Source: Arthrobacter oryzae (GTDB lineage: Bacteria; Actinomycetota; Actinomycetes; Actinomycetales; Micrococcaceae). From it: 64,000 nucleotides of DNA. The notes under the pieces are model-generated. The model made no database searches. It was not told the origin of the DNA and saw only the letters and a list, made by a program, of their open reading frames with translations. The DNA lies in NCBI RefSeq assembly GCF_030718995.1, contig NZ_CP132204.1, forward strand, positions 4,216,001 to 4,280,000, written 5' to 3'. Positions 1-11,093 of the stretch are shown piece by piece. Every line of letters begins with the position of its first letter. Position 1 is the stretch's first letter. A program made the position numbers and the translations under genes.

Positions 1-1
1 G

Positions 2-622
2 ATCGCAAAGCACCGCCTCACCCGCCGGCCGGTCCGGATTGTGGGAAACGCCCCGCAGCACGGCCACACACCGCGCGACCCCGGAGCCGGCGCTGACCGG
101 ACCCTCCTCTACATGGGCTCGTTCATGCCGTACAAGAACGTGGAAACCATGGTGCGCGGGATGGCCGAACTGCCCGACATGACGCTCCACCTCCTCAGCC
201 GCATCACGCCGCAGCGCAGGGCGGAACTCGAAGCCCTGGTGCCGCCTGGCGCCGACGTTGTGTTCCACAACGGCGTCACGGACGCTGAATACGAGGAATT
301 CCTGGCCCGGACCACGGCCCTGATCAGCCTTTCGCGTGCGGAGGGTTACGGACTCCCGCTCGTGGAGGCGATGTCCCACGGCACACCCGTGATCGCCAGC
401 GACATCCCTATTTTCCGTGAAGTGGGGCACGACGCCGTGAGCTATGTCCATCCGGATTCCCCGTCCGAGTTCGCCGAAGCTGTTCGGAGGCTGGAGGAGC
501 CGGAAGTATGGAAGGCGCTGTCCCGCCGTTCCGTGGAACGGGCAGCGGAGTTCAGCTGGGACCACTCCGCGCGGCAACTCGTGCAGCTGGCCGGGGAAGC
601 CGCCGGAATCAACCGGCGCTGA
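2..622 (+). CDS. Glycosyltransferase, GT4 family, 3' part (5' end outside window)
   Basis: The reading frame is open from base 2, so about 206 C-terminal residues are present and the true start lies left of the window; the GTG at 41 is internal. The protein is the nucleotide-sugar-binding half of a GT-B glycosyltransferase. It has a fold-start segment LLYMGSFMPYKNVETMVRGM and the E-x7-E type motif in SRAEGYGLPLVEAMSHGTPV, which in GT4 enzymes contacts the donor sugar nucleotide. GTPVIASDIPIFREV is also typical. The acceptor cannot be told from this half; a role in surface polysaccharide or glycolipid synthesis is inferred from the family only. It is convergent with priA, with 38 bases between the stops. 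Confidence 0.85.
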   Translation: MAKHRLTRRPVRIVGNAPQHGHTPRDPGAGADRTLLYMGSFMPYKNVETMVRGMAELPDMTLHLLSRITPQRRAELEALVPPGADVVFHNGVTDAEYEEFLARTTALISLSRAEGYGLPLVEAMSHGTPVIASDIPIFREVGHDAVSYVHPDSPSEFAEAVRRLEEPEVWKALSRRSVERAAEFSWDHSARQLVQLAGEAAGINRR

Positions 623-650
623 GGCCCGGCCGCCGGGGCTCCTCCGGTAC

Positions 651-672
651 ACAGGACGTCTTACAGGACGTC
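651..672. repeat. 10-bp direct repeat at the priA stop
   Basis: ACAGGACGTC occurs at 651-660 and again at 663-672, separated by TT. The second copy lies inside the last codons of priA. It looks like a small tandem duplication that slightly changed the priA 3' end. No function is inferred. Confidence 0.5.
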
Positions 673-2847
673 CACGCCGTCGAGCCTCAGCTGGACGGGA
701 TCATCGCTGCGCCGCGCGGCCGCCGCCGCCTTGACCGCCCGCATCACGCGCGTCGCCTCGGCCGCCTGGGCATACGGAATGAACAGCAGGGTCCGGACGT
801 CCTCGCCGGCGTCCCGCCGGGGCGCCCGCGCGTCAGTCAGCACCAGGGGCGCCGGCCCGGCGGCCCGAAGGTGGATGCCCTGTCTGGCCAACTGCTGATC
901 AATCGCTTCGGTAAAGTGCACGACGGCGGTCCGGCCGCCGGTTACGGAGGCAATCCTGACAGCCGGGGGCAGCTGGAGTTCCTGCCGCAGTGCGAGCTCG
1001 CGCCGGGCGTACCCTCCGGCGTCCCAGCGAAGCAGCGCACCGACTCCGGCGGTGTCGTCGGCAGTGATCACCACCAGCCCGCCCTCGCGGGCGGGCCTGA
1101 CGAGCGCTGCGGCGTTGAACCAGCGCCGGACGGCGTCCTCCCCCGCGCGGAGATTTTCGCGGCGGAGCAACGAGTCTCCGTCCAGGAGCAGCGCTGCGGC
1201 ATAACCCCCGGCTGCCACCGGTTCCGCTCCAATCGTGGCCACGACGAGGGACTTTGTGTCCGGGACAGTGGCTTTGACGTGGTCCCCCGACGAAGTGACC
1301 ACGGGCTTGCCGGGAAACGCCCGGCCCAGTTCCTCCGCGGTGCGCATCACCCCGGTGGCGGACCGGCGCAGCCTGGGGCTGGTGCAGTGGCTGCAACGCC
1401 AGTCCGGAGCGGAAGCGGAACACCAGCGGCAGTGCGGCACGGCCGGGCTGCCGGCGGCACCGGCAACAGCGAGGGGTCCACTGCACGCAGGGCACCGGGC
1501 CGGTTCCCGGCAGGAATCACAAACCAGCGACGGCGCATAGCCGGACCGGGCCACCTGTACCAGCACCGGACCGCGCTCCAGGCCTTCCTTGGCGGCGCGC
1601 CAGGCCGCCCCCGGCAGCCTGGCGATCCGGGCAAGGGGGTCGCGTTCCTGTTCGAAGCTGTCCGCCGTATTGACCACGCGCGGCACGGTGCGGCGCACTT
1701 CCTGCCGGCCGGCTTCCACTGGCCGGGCCCAGCCCGCCTCCACCAGTCGCTCGAGTTCGGTGCTGCGCGTGTGTGCGGCCAGCAGGCACGCCGCACGTTC
1801 CTGGTCCGCCCGCAGGAGGAGGACGTCGCGGGTATGGGCATAGGGCGACCGCTGTTCGATATGGAGGTCGTCGCCGTCGTCCCAGCACACCACAAGGCCC
1901 AGGTTATGCACGGGAGCGTAGGCCGCCGAGCGGGTACCGACCACCACCCCGGCGCTGCCGGTGAGCACACGGAGGTAATTGCGGTAGCGGGGCGTCGGAC
2001 CGTCGTCCGCGGTAAGCCTGGCGATGTCTTCGCGTGGAAGGAGCACGGCCAGCGCCTCCTCGACGCGGTCCAGGTCGCGGTAATCCGGAACCACCACCAC
2101 CGCACCCCGGCCCGAGGCCCGGACGCCCGCCACGGCCTCGGCAATGAGGGCGGGCCAGCCGGCCGGCCCGAAGCCCTGCAGGGCGCTCAACACGGCCCGC
2201 GGCGACTCGCCGGCCCGAAGGTGCTGCATGAATGCCGCTCCGCTGACGTACTTAGACCAGTTCCCGGGCGCCTGGTCCCGGTCCGTTGCGGGACCCTGAT
2301 ACGCCGCAGGCCCCGGGTCAGTTGCGGGAACCGGCTCGGCCCCGGCGCCGGAAACGGCCGGGCTTCCCGGGAGTGTGCCCTCTGCGGCGAGTTCCTTCTC
2401 GAGCCGGGCCACCCGCGGGGGAATGGCCACGCGCAGCACGTCGCTGATGGTGCCGGCATAGCGGGCGGCAACCTTCCCGGCAAGGTCGGCCAGTCCCGGA
2501 GTGAGCACCCGGACAGGCGAAACCACCTTGTGGAGCGGAACGAGCGTGTGCCCGGCGTCGGATTCGGCTATCCGGTCCAGGATGTAGCCGCCGAGTTCCT
2601 GCCCGTTGAATTTGACCTTGACGCGCACCCCCGGCTGCGCGGCGTCGTCGAACGCGGCGGGCACGCTGTAGTCAAAGGGCCTGTCCAGGTGCGGCAGCGA
2701 GGATTCGATGAGCACCCGGGCGACGGGCAGCGACGGGGCGAGGGCAGGACCGCCGGGCATTTGCGGGCGGCCGGCCGGGAAGCCCTGCAGCAGGGACAGC
2801 TGGAGCGGCTCGTCGGTGGCCGAAGTGTCGCCGGGAAAGGAAGCGAT
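661..2847 (-). CDS. priA: Probable primosomal protein N' (PriA), helicase-deficient actinobacterial type
   Basis: This is the replication-restart protein. The N-terminal DNA-binding region (ARVLIESSLPHLDRPFDYSVP) is clear. A zinc-binding block carries four Cys pairs (CDSC, CPAC, CRWC, CSHC). The helicase signatures are missing: the Walker A site is replaced by LQGFGPAGWPA and the DEAH-type motif by CWDDGDDLH. Actinobacterial PriA is known to lack helicase motifs, so it probably acts as a primosome scaffold. The first standard start codon is ATG at 2760 (699 residues), but it has no ribosome binding site. The frame stays open upstream, encoding a plausible segment with QLSLLQGF, and a GGAGG at 2856-2860 sits 8 bases before an in-frame ATC at 2845-2847. 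The feature is drawn to that ATC (728 residues). It is on the same strand as metK, downstream of it. Confidence 0.8.
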   Translation of the reverse strand: MASFPGDTSATDEPLQLSLLQGFPAGRPQMPGGPALAPSLPVARVLIESSLPHLDRPFDYSVPAAFDDAAQPGVRVKVKFNGQELGGYILDRIAESDAGHTLVPLHKVVSPVRVLTPGLADLAGKVAARYAGTISDVLRVAIPPRVARLEKELAAEGTLPGSPAVSGAGAEPVPATDPGPAAYQGPATDRDQAPGNWSKYVSGAAFMQHLRAGESPRAVLSALQGFGPAGWPALIAEAVAGVRASGRGAVVVVPDYRDLDRVEEALAVLLPREDIARLTADDGPTPRYRNYLRVLTGSAGVVVGTRSAAYAPVHNLGLVVCWDDGDDLHIEQRSPYAHTRDVLLLRADQERAACLLAAHTRSTELERLVEAGWARPVEAGRQEVRRTVPRVVNTADSFEQERDPLARIARLPGAAWRAAKEGLERGPVLVQVARSGYAPSLVCDSCREPARCPACSGPLAVAGAAGSPAVPHCRWCSASAPDWRCSHCTSPRLRRSATGVMRTAEELGRAFPGKPVVTSSGDHVKATVPDTKSLVVATIGAEPVAAGGYAAALLLDGDSLLRRENLRAGEDAVRRWFNAAALVRPAREGGLVVITADDTAGVGALLRWDAGGYARRELALRQELQLPPAVRIASVTGGRTAVVHFTEAIDQQLARQGIHLRAAGPAPLVLTDARAPRRDAGEDVRTLLFIPYAQAAEATRVMRAVKAAAAARRSDDPVQLRLDGVDVL

Positions 2848-2931
2848 GGGACCAACCTCCGTTCAGCATCCTGCCAGTTGTGGCGCCAGTGGTTCCGTTG
2901 CCTTGAATGAAGCGCCATCAGCCGGAAAGCA

Positions 2932-2968
2932 CTGTAGCAGGGCCGCCCGGACGGGGGCCCTGCTACAG
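2932..2968 (-). terminator. Hairpin terminator after metK
   Basis: A perfect 13-bp stem pairs 2932-2944 with 2956-2968 around an 11-base loop. It lies 30 bases beyond the metK stop and before priA. There is no long T tract on the minus strand, as is usual for high-GC actinobacterial terminators. It would separate metK from priA transcription. Confidence 0.75.
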
Positions 2969-2998
2969 CCAAACACATGGCACCGACAGTAATCGGTT

Positions 2999-4234
2999 CT
3001 AGGCGTTAAAGAACGCCTTGAGGTCGTCCACGCGGTCAAGCCGTTCCCAGGTGAAGTCGGGATCGTCGCGGCCGAAGTGTCCGTGCGCCGCGGTCTTGGC
3101 GTAGATGGGCCGCTTGAGGTCCAGTGCGTCGATGATGGCGCGGGGACGGAGGTCGAAGATCTCCGAAATCGCTGCGCTGATGCGGTCCGGATCCACGGTC
3201 TCGGTGCCGAAGGTCTCCACGTAGGTGCCCACGGGGCGTGCCTGGCCGATGGCGTAGGCGATCTGGATTTCGGCCCGCTTGGCAAGTCCTGCGGCAACCA
3301 CGTTCTTGGCCACCCAGCGCATGGCGTAGGCCGCCGAGCGGTCAACCTTGGACGGATCCTTGCCCGAGAAGGCACCGCCGCCGTGGCGGGCCATGCCGCC
3401 GTAGGTGTCCACGATAATCTTGCGGCCGGTCAGGCCGGCGTCGCCCACGGGTCCGCCGATCACGAACGCACCGGCAGGGTTAAGGATGTTGCGGGTACGG
3501 GAGATGTCCAGGTTGGCCGCCGCCAGCACGGGATTGATCACGTGGGTGGCGAGGTCGGCGCGCAACTGCTCCAGGCTGGCACCTTCCGCGTGCTGGCTGG
3601 AGATCACGATGGTTTCGACAGAGACGGGCCGGTCACGGTCGTAGCCGATGGTGGCCTGGGTCTTGCCGTCCGGGCGGAGGTAGGGAAGCTCGCCGTTCTT
3701 GCGCACTTCGGTAAGCCGTTCAGAAAGGCGGTGCGCGATCCAGATCGGCACCGGCATGTAGGACGGCGTCTCATCGCTGGCGTAGCCGAACATGAGGCCC
3801 TGGTCCCCGGCCCCCTGGAGGTCGTAGTCGTCTTCCTGGCGGCCTTCACGGGCCTCCAGGGAATTGAACACGCCGCCGGCGATGTCGTTGGACTGCTGGC
3901 CGATGGACACGGAGACACCGCAGCGGGCACCGTCGAACCCGTTGGCGGAGGAGTCGTAGCCGATCCCCAGGATGGTCTCGCGAACGATCTGCGGAATTTC
4001 CACGTAAGCGTCGGTGGTGACTTCACCCGCAACGTGAACCAGCCCGGTGGTGGCCAGCGTCTCAACGGCCACGCGCGACTCGGGGTCCTTCGCCAGCAGG
4101 GCATCCAGGATTGCATCGCTGATCTGGTCGCAGATCTTATCCGGATGGCCTTCAGTCACGGACTCCGACGTGAAGAGGCGAAGGGATGGCGGCGTCGCGC
4201 CATGGGAAGCGGGAATGTGCAGCGGTAAAGTCAC
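2999..4234 (-). CDS. metK: S-adenosylmethionine synthase
   Basis: It makes S-adenosylmethionine from methionine and ATP in the cytoplasm. The 411-residue length is near normal for the family. Visible signatures are the N-terminal TSESVTEGHPDKICDQISDA (His and Asp of the ATP/metal site), the GAGDQGLMFGYA hexapeptide region near residue 145, and the P-loop-like GGGAFSGKDPSKVDRSAAY near residue 290. The GTG start at 4234 gives a short N-terminal tail (MTLPLHIPASHG) before the conserved fold; a later start is unlikely because the conserved region begins at about residue 18. It follows coaBC on the same strand with about 80 bases between them. No SAM riboswitch was recognised in that gap. Confidence 0.97.
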   Translation of the reverse strand: MTLPLHIPASHGATPPSLRLFTSESVTEGHPDKICDQISDAILDALLAKDPESRVAVETLATTGLVHVAGEVTTDAYVEIPQIVRETILGIGYDSSANGFDGARCGVSVSIGQQSNDIAGGVFNSLEAREGRQEDDYDLQGAGDQGLMFGYASDETPSYMPVPIWIAHRLSERLTEVRKNGELPYLRPDGKTQATIGYDRDRPVSVETIVISSQHAEGASLEQLRADLATHVINPVLAAANLDISRTRNILNPAGAFVIGGPVGDAGLTGRKIIVDTYGGMARHGGGAFSGKDPSKVDRSAAYAMRWVAKNVVAAGLAKRAEIQIAYAIGQARPVGTYVETFGTETVDPDRISAAISEIFDLRPRAIIDALDLKRPIYAKTAAHGHFGRDDPDFTWERLDRVDDLKAFFNA

Positions 4235-4263
4235 TCAACTACCTTACTGGTTGGGGATCGGTC

Positions 4264-4298
4264 AGGCCTCAGCATGTGTCCCCCTGCTAAGGAGGCCT
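4264..4298 (-). terminator. Weak hairpin between coaBC and metK
   Basis: AGGCCTC (4264-4270) and GAGGCCT (4292-4298) pair perfectly, and an inner AGC/GCT pair can extend the stem with a small internal loop. It lies in the coaBC-metK gap on the transcribed strand. It may be a terminator or processing site for the upstream operon. Confidence 0.4.
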
Positions 4299-4314
4299 TG
4301 CACACGCCGGGCCC

Positions 4315-5550
4315 TCAGGCTCTTGGAAAAACGCGGCTCAACTCGGAGCTGATGCGGTCAATAACGGCGGCCGCAACATCGTCCTTCGAACCGGATGCCG
4401 CTTGTGGTTCGGAGCCGGAGCGGGAAAGGATGACCACCGAGTTGTTGTCCTGTCCGAACACCAGGCCCTCACCTACGTGGTTGACAACCAGCAGGTCGCA
4501 GCCTTTCTTGCGCAGTTTGGCTTCGGCGTGGGCCAGCACGTCCCCGTCGGCGTCGCCGGTTTCCGCGGCAAAACCCACGATCAGCTGACCGGGCCTGGTC
4601 GCCCCGCGCACCTCCACGAGTTCCTGCAGGATGTCCGGGTTGCGGAGCAGGTTGATCACCGGGTCGGCGGTATCGTCACGCTTCTTGATCTTGGTGTCCG
4701 ACACCTCAGCGGGCCGGAAGTCCGCAACAGCGGCGGCCATGATGACGACGTCGGAATCGGCTGCCGCGCGCAGCGCCGCTTCCCGGAGCTGCAGTGCCGT
4801 TTCCACGCGGACCACCTCGACGCCGTCGGGAGCTGGCACGTCCATGTGGGCCGCCAGCAGCCGGACGCTCGCGCCGGCGTCGCGGGCCGCCACGGCAAGC
4901 GCAACCCCCTGTTTGCCGGACGAGCGGTTGCCGAGGAACCGGACCGGGTCCAGCGGTTCGCGCGTGCCGCCTGCACTGATGGTGACGGTGCGCCCGGCCA
5001 GCGGTAGCTGCCCGGCGATTCCGCCGTCCTGCATCAGGGCCATGGCGGCTGAGAAGATGGCCTCAGGTTCGGGCAGCCGGCCCGGACCCGAATCGGAGCC
5101 GGTGAGCCGGCCGCTCGCAGGTTCAAGGACGGTGACACCACGCCGGCGCAGCGTTTCCACGTTGGCCTGGGTGGCGGCGTGCAGCCACATTTCGGTGTGC
5201 ATGGCCGGTGCCATCAGCACGGGACCGCTGGCCATCAGCAGTGTGTTGGTCAGGAGGTCGTTGGCATGGCCGCCGGCGGCACGGGCCAGGAGGTCGGCTG
5301 TAGCCGGAGCCACCACGATCAAATCCGCTTCATGCCCCAGACGAACATGGTTTACCGACGGAACGTCGTCGAAGACGCTGTTGCTGACGGGGTTCCCGGA
5401 CAGGGCCTCCCACGTGGCGACCCCGACAAAGCGGTTGGCCGCCTCCGTGGGAATCACCGTGACGTTGTGTCCGGCTTCAGTAAAAAGCCGGAGGAGCGAT
5501 GCCACCTTGTAGGCGGCAATCCCTCCCCCGACTCCGAGGACTATGCGCAC
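4315..5550 (-). CDS. coaBC: Bifunctional phosphopantothenoylcysteine decarboxylase / phosphopantothenate-cysteine ligase
   Basis: It catalyses two consecutive steps of coenzyme A synthesis. The N-terminal CoaC flavoprotein domain (about residues 1-180) has the FMN-binding GVGGGIAAYK, the catalytic His in SVNHVRLGHEADL, and the PAMHTEMW variant of the PXMNXXMW motif. The C-terminal CoaB domain (about 190-400) has ISAGGTREPLDPVRFLGNRS and the SGKQG loop, then KLRKKGCDLLVVN. I chose GTG 5550 (VRIVLGVGGG), 411 residues, because GGAGG stands just upstream; the longer open frame to 5634 adds unrelated Arg/Ser-rich sequence. rpoZ lies 40 bases upstream, as in other actinobacteria. Confidence 0.95.
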   Translation of the reverse strand: MRIVLGVGGGIAAYKVASLLRLFTEAGHNVTVIPTEAANRFVGVATWEALSGNPVSNSVFDDVPSVNHVRLGHEADLIVVAPATADLLARAAGGHANDLLTNTLLMASGPVLMAPAMHTEMWLHAATQANVETLRRRGVTVLEPASGRLTGSDSGPGRLPEPEAIFSAAMALMQDGGIAGQLPLAGRTVTISAGGTREPLDPVRFLGNRSSGKQGVALAVAARDAGASVRLLAAHMDVPAPDGVEVVRVETALQLREAALRAAADSDVVIMAAAVADFRPAEVSDTKIKKRDDTADPVINLLRNPDILQELVEVRGATRPGQLIVGFAAETGDADGDVLAHAEAKLRKKGCDLLVVNHVGEGLVFGQDNNSVVILSRSGSEPQAASGSKDDVAAAVIDRISSELSRVFPRA

Positions 5551-5590
5551 GTGACCTCCGTCAACAGGCAGTCTTTGTATGTACGGCGAT

Positions 5591-5851
5591 CTACTCTGCG
5601 GGTTCGATCGGCGTGGAAACGAGCTTGCCTTCATTGATCTCGCGCAGGGCGATGGACAGCGACTTCTCGTTCAGCTTGGTGTCGACCAGCGGGCCAACGT
5701 ATTCGAACAGGCCCTCGTGCAGCTGGGCGTAGTATGCGTTGATCTGACGTGCACGCTTGGCACCGAAGATCACCAGGCCGTACTTGGAATCAGCTGCCTT
5801 CAGCAGTTCGTCGATCGGCGGGTTGATGATGCCTTCAAGGTTCGTGGACAC
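5591..5851 (-). CDS. rpoZ: RNA polymerase omega subunit
   Basis: This 86-residue protein stabilises the RNA polymerase core by binding beta'. The sequence shows the omega fold from the start: GIINPPIDELLKAADSKYGL, then the conserved GAKRARQINAYY, and LSIALREINEGKL near the C terminus. The start is GTG 5851 with GGAGA upstream. It sits between gmk and coaBC, the standard actinobacterial order, and is probably transcribed with both. Confidence 0.96.
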   Translation of the reverse strand: MSTNLEGIINPPIDELLKAADSKYGLVIFGAKRARQINAYYAQLHEGLFEYVGPLVDTKLNEKSLSIALREINEGKLVSTPIEPAE

Positions 5852-5890
5852 GAATTCTCCAAATTCTAACGGGCCGATCCGACCCGGCGG

Positions 5891-6463
5891 CTAGTGCGGG
5901 TGCGGGGTCAGCCCCATGAGTGAAACAAGCTCGTCCGCTGCGCGTCGAACGTCATCATTGATAACGGTGTGATCGAACTCCGGCTCAGCGGCAAGTTCTA
6001 GTTTAGCGGTTTCCAGTCTCTGCTGCTGTTCGTCGGCTGTTTCCGTGCCGCGGCCCACCAGTCGGCGGACCATTTCCTCCCAGCTGGGCGGTGCCAGGAA
6101 GACGAACTGCGCCTCCGGAACGGCCTGCTTGACCTGGCGTGCGCCTTGCAGATCGATCTCCAGCAGCACGGAGCGGCCATCGGCGATAGCGGCGTCCACG
6201 GTGCTCCGGAGCGTGCCGTAACGGTTACGGCCATGGACCACGGCCCACTCCAGCAGCTCCCCGCCGGCCACCAGGGCGTCGAATTCCTCGGCTGACTTGA
6301 AAAAGTAGTGAACCCCGTCCTGCTCCCCCGGCCGCGGCGGACGGGTGGTGGCCGAAACGGAAAGCCAGACTTCGGGGTAGTTGTCCCGGATGTAGGTGGA
6401 CACTGTGCCTTTGCCAACAGCCGTCGGACCGGCGAGGACTGTCAGTCCCGGTTTCTTGCTCAC
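5891..6463 (-). CDS. gmk: Guanylate kinase
   Basis: It phosphorylates GMP to GDP, an essential step in GTP and dGTP supply. The 190 residues have the P-loop GPTAVGKGT at about 12-20, the GMP-binding SVSATTRPPRPGEQDG and VHYFF segments, and ENLEL-like VLLEIDLQGARQV in the core. The lid contains RLVGRGTETADEQQQRL. The ATG start overlaps the 3' end of mihF by 4 bases, indicating translational coupling. The pairing with mihF is typical of actinobacteria. Confidence 0.97.
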   Translation of the reverse strand: MSKKPGLTVLAGPTAVGKGTVSTYIRDNYPEVWLSVSATTRPPRPGEQDGVHYFFKSAEEFDALVAGGELLEWAVVHGRNRYGTLRSTVDAAIADGRSVLLEIDLQGARQVKQAVPEAQFVFLAPPSWEEMVRRLVGRGTETADEQQQRLETAKLELAAEPEFDHTVINDDVRRAADELVSLMGLTPHPH

Positions 6464-6810
6464 ATATTCCTTTGGGCGTTATTCGGATGGACGTGATTCT
6501 CGTTCATAAAATCTACCAGCGCGCGGCGCTGGTGAATGCCGAGCCCCCGCAGCCTGCGGGACGCGGCAATGCCCAGGTCGTCCATGATGGCGGCTGCGGT
6601 GACGCGGCCTATCCCCGGCAGTGCCTCCAGCATCTCGGAAACCTTCATTCGCGCGATGGCGGAATCGCCGTCGCCGGACGCGAGAAGGTCAGCCACCGAG
6701 AGTGTTCCGGACTTAAGCTGCTCCTTGGCTTCGGCCCGGGCCGCGCGGGCCGCTGCCGCCTTGCCCAGGGCTTCTGCGCGTTCCTGGTCCGTCAGGGGCC
6801 GCAAGCTCAC
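6460..6810 (-). CDS. mihF: Integration host factor, actinobacterial type (mIHF)
   Basis: This is a small basic nucleoid-associated DNA-binding protein of 116 residues, unrelated in sequence to proteobacterial IHF. The N-terminal long helix is Ala/Arg/Lys rich (ALGKAAAARAARAEAKEQL). The C-terminal half holds the helix-two-turn-helix region with SEMLEALPGIGRVTAAAIM and LRGLGIHQRRAL. This matches the mycobacterial mIHF and Streptomyces sIHF families. The start is GTG 6810 after a GGGGGTGA-type ribosome binding site. It overlaps gmk by 4 bases. A promoter is visible upstream at 6870-6899. Confidence 0.92.
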   Translation of the reverse strand: MSLRPLTDQERAEALGKAAAARAARAEAKEQLKSGTLSVADLLASGDGDSAIARMKVSEMLEALPGIGRVTAAAIMDDLGIAASRRLRGLGIHQRRALVDFMNENHVHPNNAQRNM

Positions 6811-6869
6811 TCAAGTCACCCCCGAAATCGTCAGTCCGAACCAAGGCAAAGGCCGTTGGAGTCCTCCTG

Positions 6870-6899
6870 AACCTACCCTTTGCCCGGCGCGGAAATCAA
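6870..6899 (-). promoter_or_regulatory. Probable housekeeping promoter for mihF-gmk-rpoZ-coaBC
   Basis: On the minus strand TTGATT (6894-6899) and TAGGTT (6870-6875) are separated by 18 bases, a good fit to an actinobacterial vegetative promoter. Transcription would start near 6863, about 50 bases before the mihF GTG. It separates this operon from the upstream pyrF. Confidence 0.55.
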
Positions 6900-6919
6900 T
6901 GGACACGGAAATCAGCAAA

Positions 6920-7778
6920 TCAGTTGGACAGCAAGGGCTCCAGAGTACGCACGGCAGCCTCCCGGAGTCCGCCCACGGCGGGCCCTGCCGAGAGGATGTC
7001 CCGGCTCGAGGTACCCAGGACCTGCGGGTACGCTGCACCGAACGTTGCCCGCAAATCAGCGGCCGTGGCGCCCTGTGCACCGAGACCGGGTGCCAGGATG
7101 ATTCCCCGCACCGCAGCCAGGTCCAGGTGCAGCTCCTGCAGGGCTCTTCCCACCGTGGCGCCCACCACCAGGCCGACGGAGCCCAGGGTGCCCTGGTACC
7201 GGAGGTTTTCCCCCGCGGCCGCCTCTGCGATCCGGCGCGCCACGGAATCCGCGCCGCCCACGTGCTGGACCGAGGCGCCTTCAGGATTGGACGTCAGCGC
7301 CAGGACAAAGACGCCGCGGCCGTATTCAGCCGCCAGGTCAAGGGCCGGGCGCAGGGATTCGAAGCCAAGGTAAGGACTCAGGGTGACCGAATCCGCGGCC
7401 AGTGACGAGCCGTCCCGGAGCCAGGCGTCCGCGTAGGCCGCCATCGTGGAGCCGATGTCGCCCCGCTTGGCGTCGGCGATGGTCAGCACGCCGGCATCAG
7501 CGGCGGCTGCGAGGGTGCGTTCAAGCACCGCCATACCCGCAGAACCGTGCCGTTCGTACAACGCCACCTGCGGCTTCACGGCGGCAGCGAGCGAACCTAC
7601 TGCGTCCACGACGGTGAGCGAGAAGCGCTCCAGGCCGGCGGCGTCGTCGTTCAGTCCCCAGGCCTTCAGCAGCGCGGGGTGCGGATCGATCCCGACGCAT
7701 AGCGGACCGCGGTCCGCCATGGCCCGGCCGAGCCGGGAGCCGAAGGACTCCCGGCCGGCTGTGGCTGGTGCCTCGTGA

Positions 7779-7786
<8 letters not shown>
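6920..7786 (-). CDS. pyrF: Orotidine 5'-phosphate decarboxylase (actinobacterial class)
   Basis: It converts OMP to UMP, the last step of de novo UMP synthesis. The protein is of the longer PyrF class found in actinobacteria (about 288 residues). CVGIDPHPALLKAWGL carries the first catalytic Asp region, and TIADAKRGDIGSTMAAYADA is the diagnostic DxKxxDI core with catalytic Lys and Asp. The start is either ATG 7786, chosen here, or ATG 7801; neither has a strong ribosome binding site, and both overlap the 3' end of carB (8 or 23 bases). That suggests coupling to carB translation. It is the last gene of the pyr operon. Confidence 0.93.

Positions 7787-11092
<3,306 letters not shown>

Positions 11093-11093
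<1 letters not shown>

Noticed and set aside
508..2910. An 800-codon plus-strand open frame across priA
   Set aside because: It mirrors priA on the other strand in high-GC DNA, and its translation has no recognisable domain. PriA motifs on the minus strand explain the region. The same applies to long antisense frames over metK, carB, carA, alaS, mltG, aspS and hisS.
4235..4314. SAM riboswitch upstream of metK
   Set aside because: The gap is only about 80 bases and shows just a short hairpin, with none of the conserved cores of known SAM riboswitch classes.
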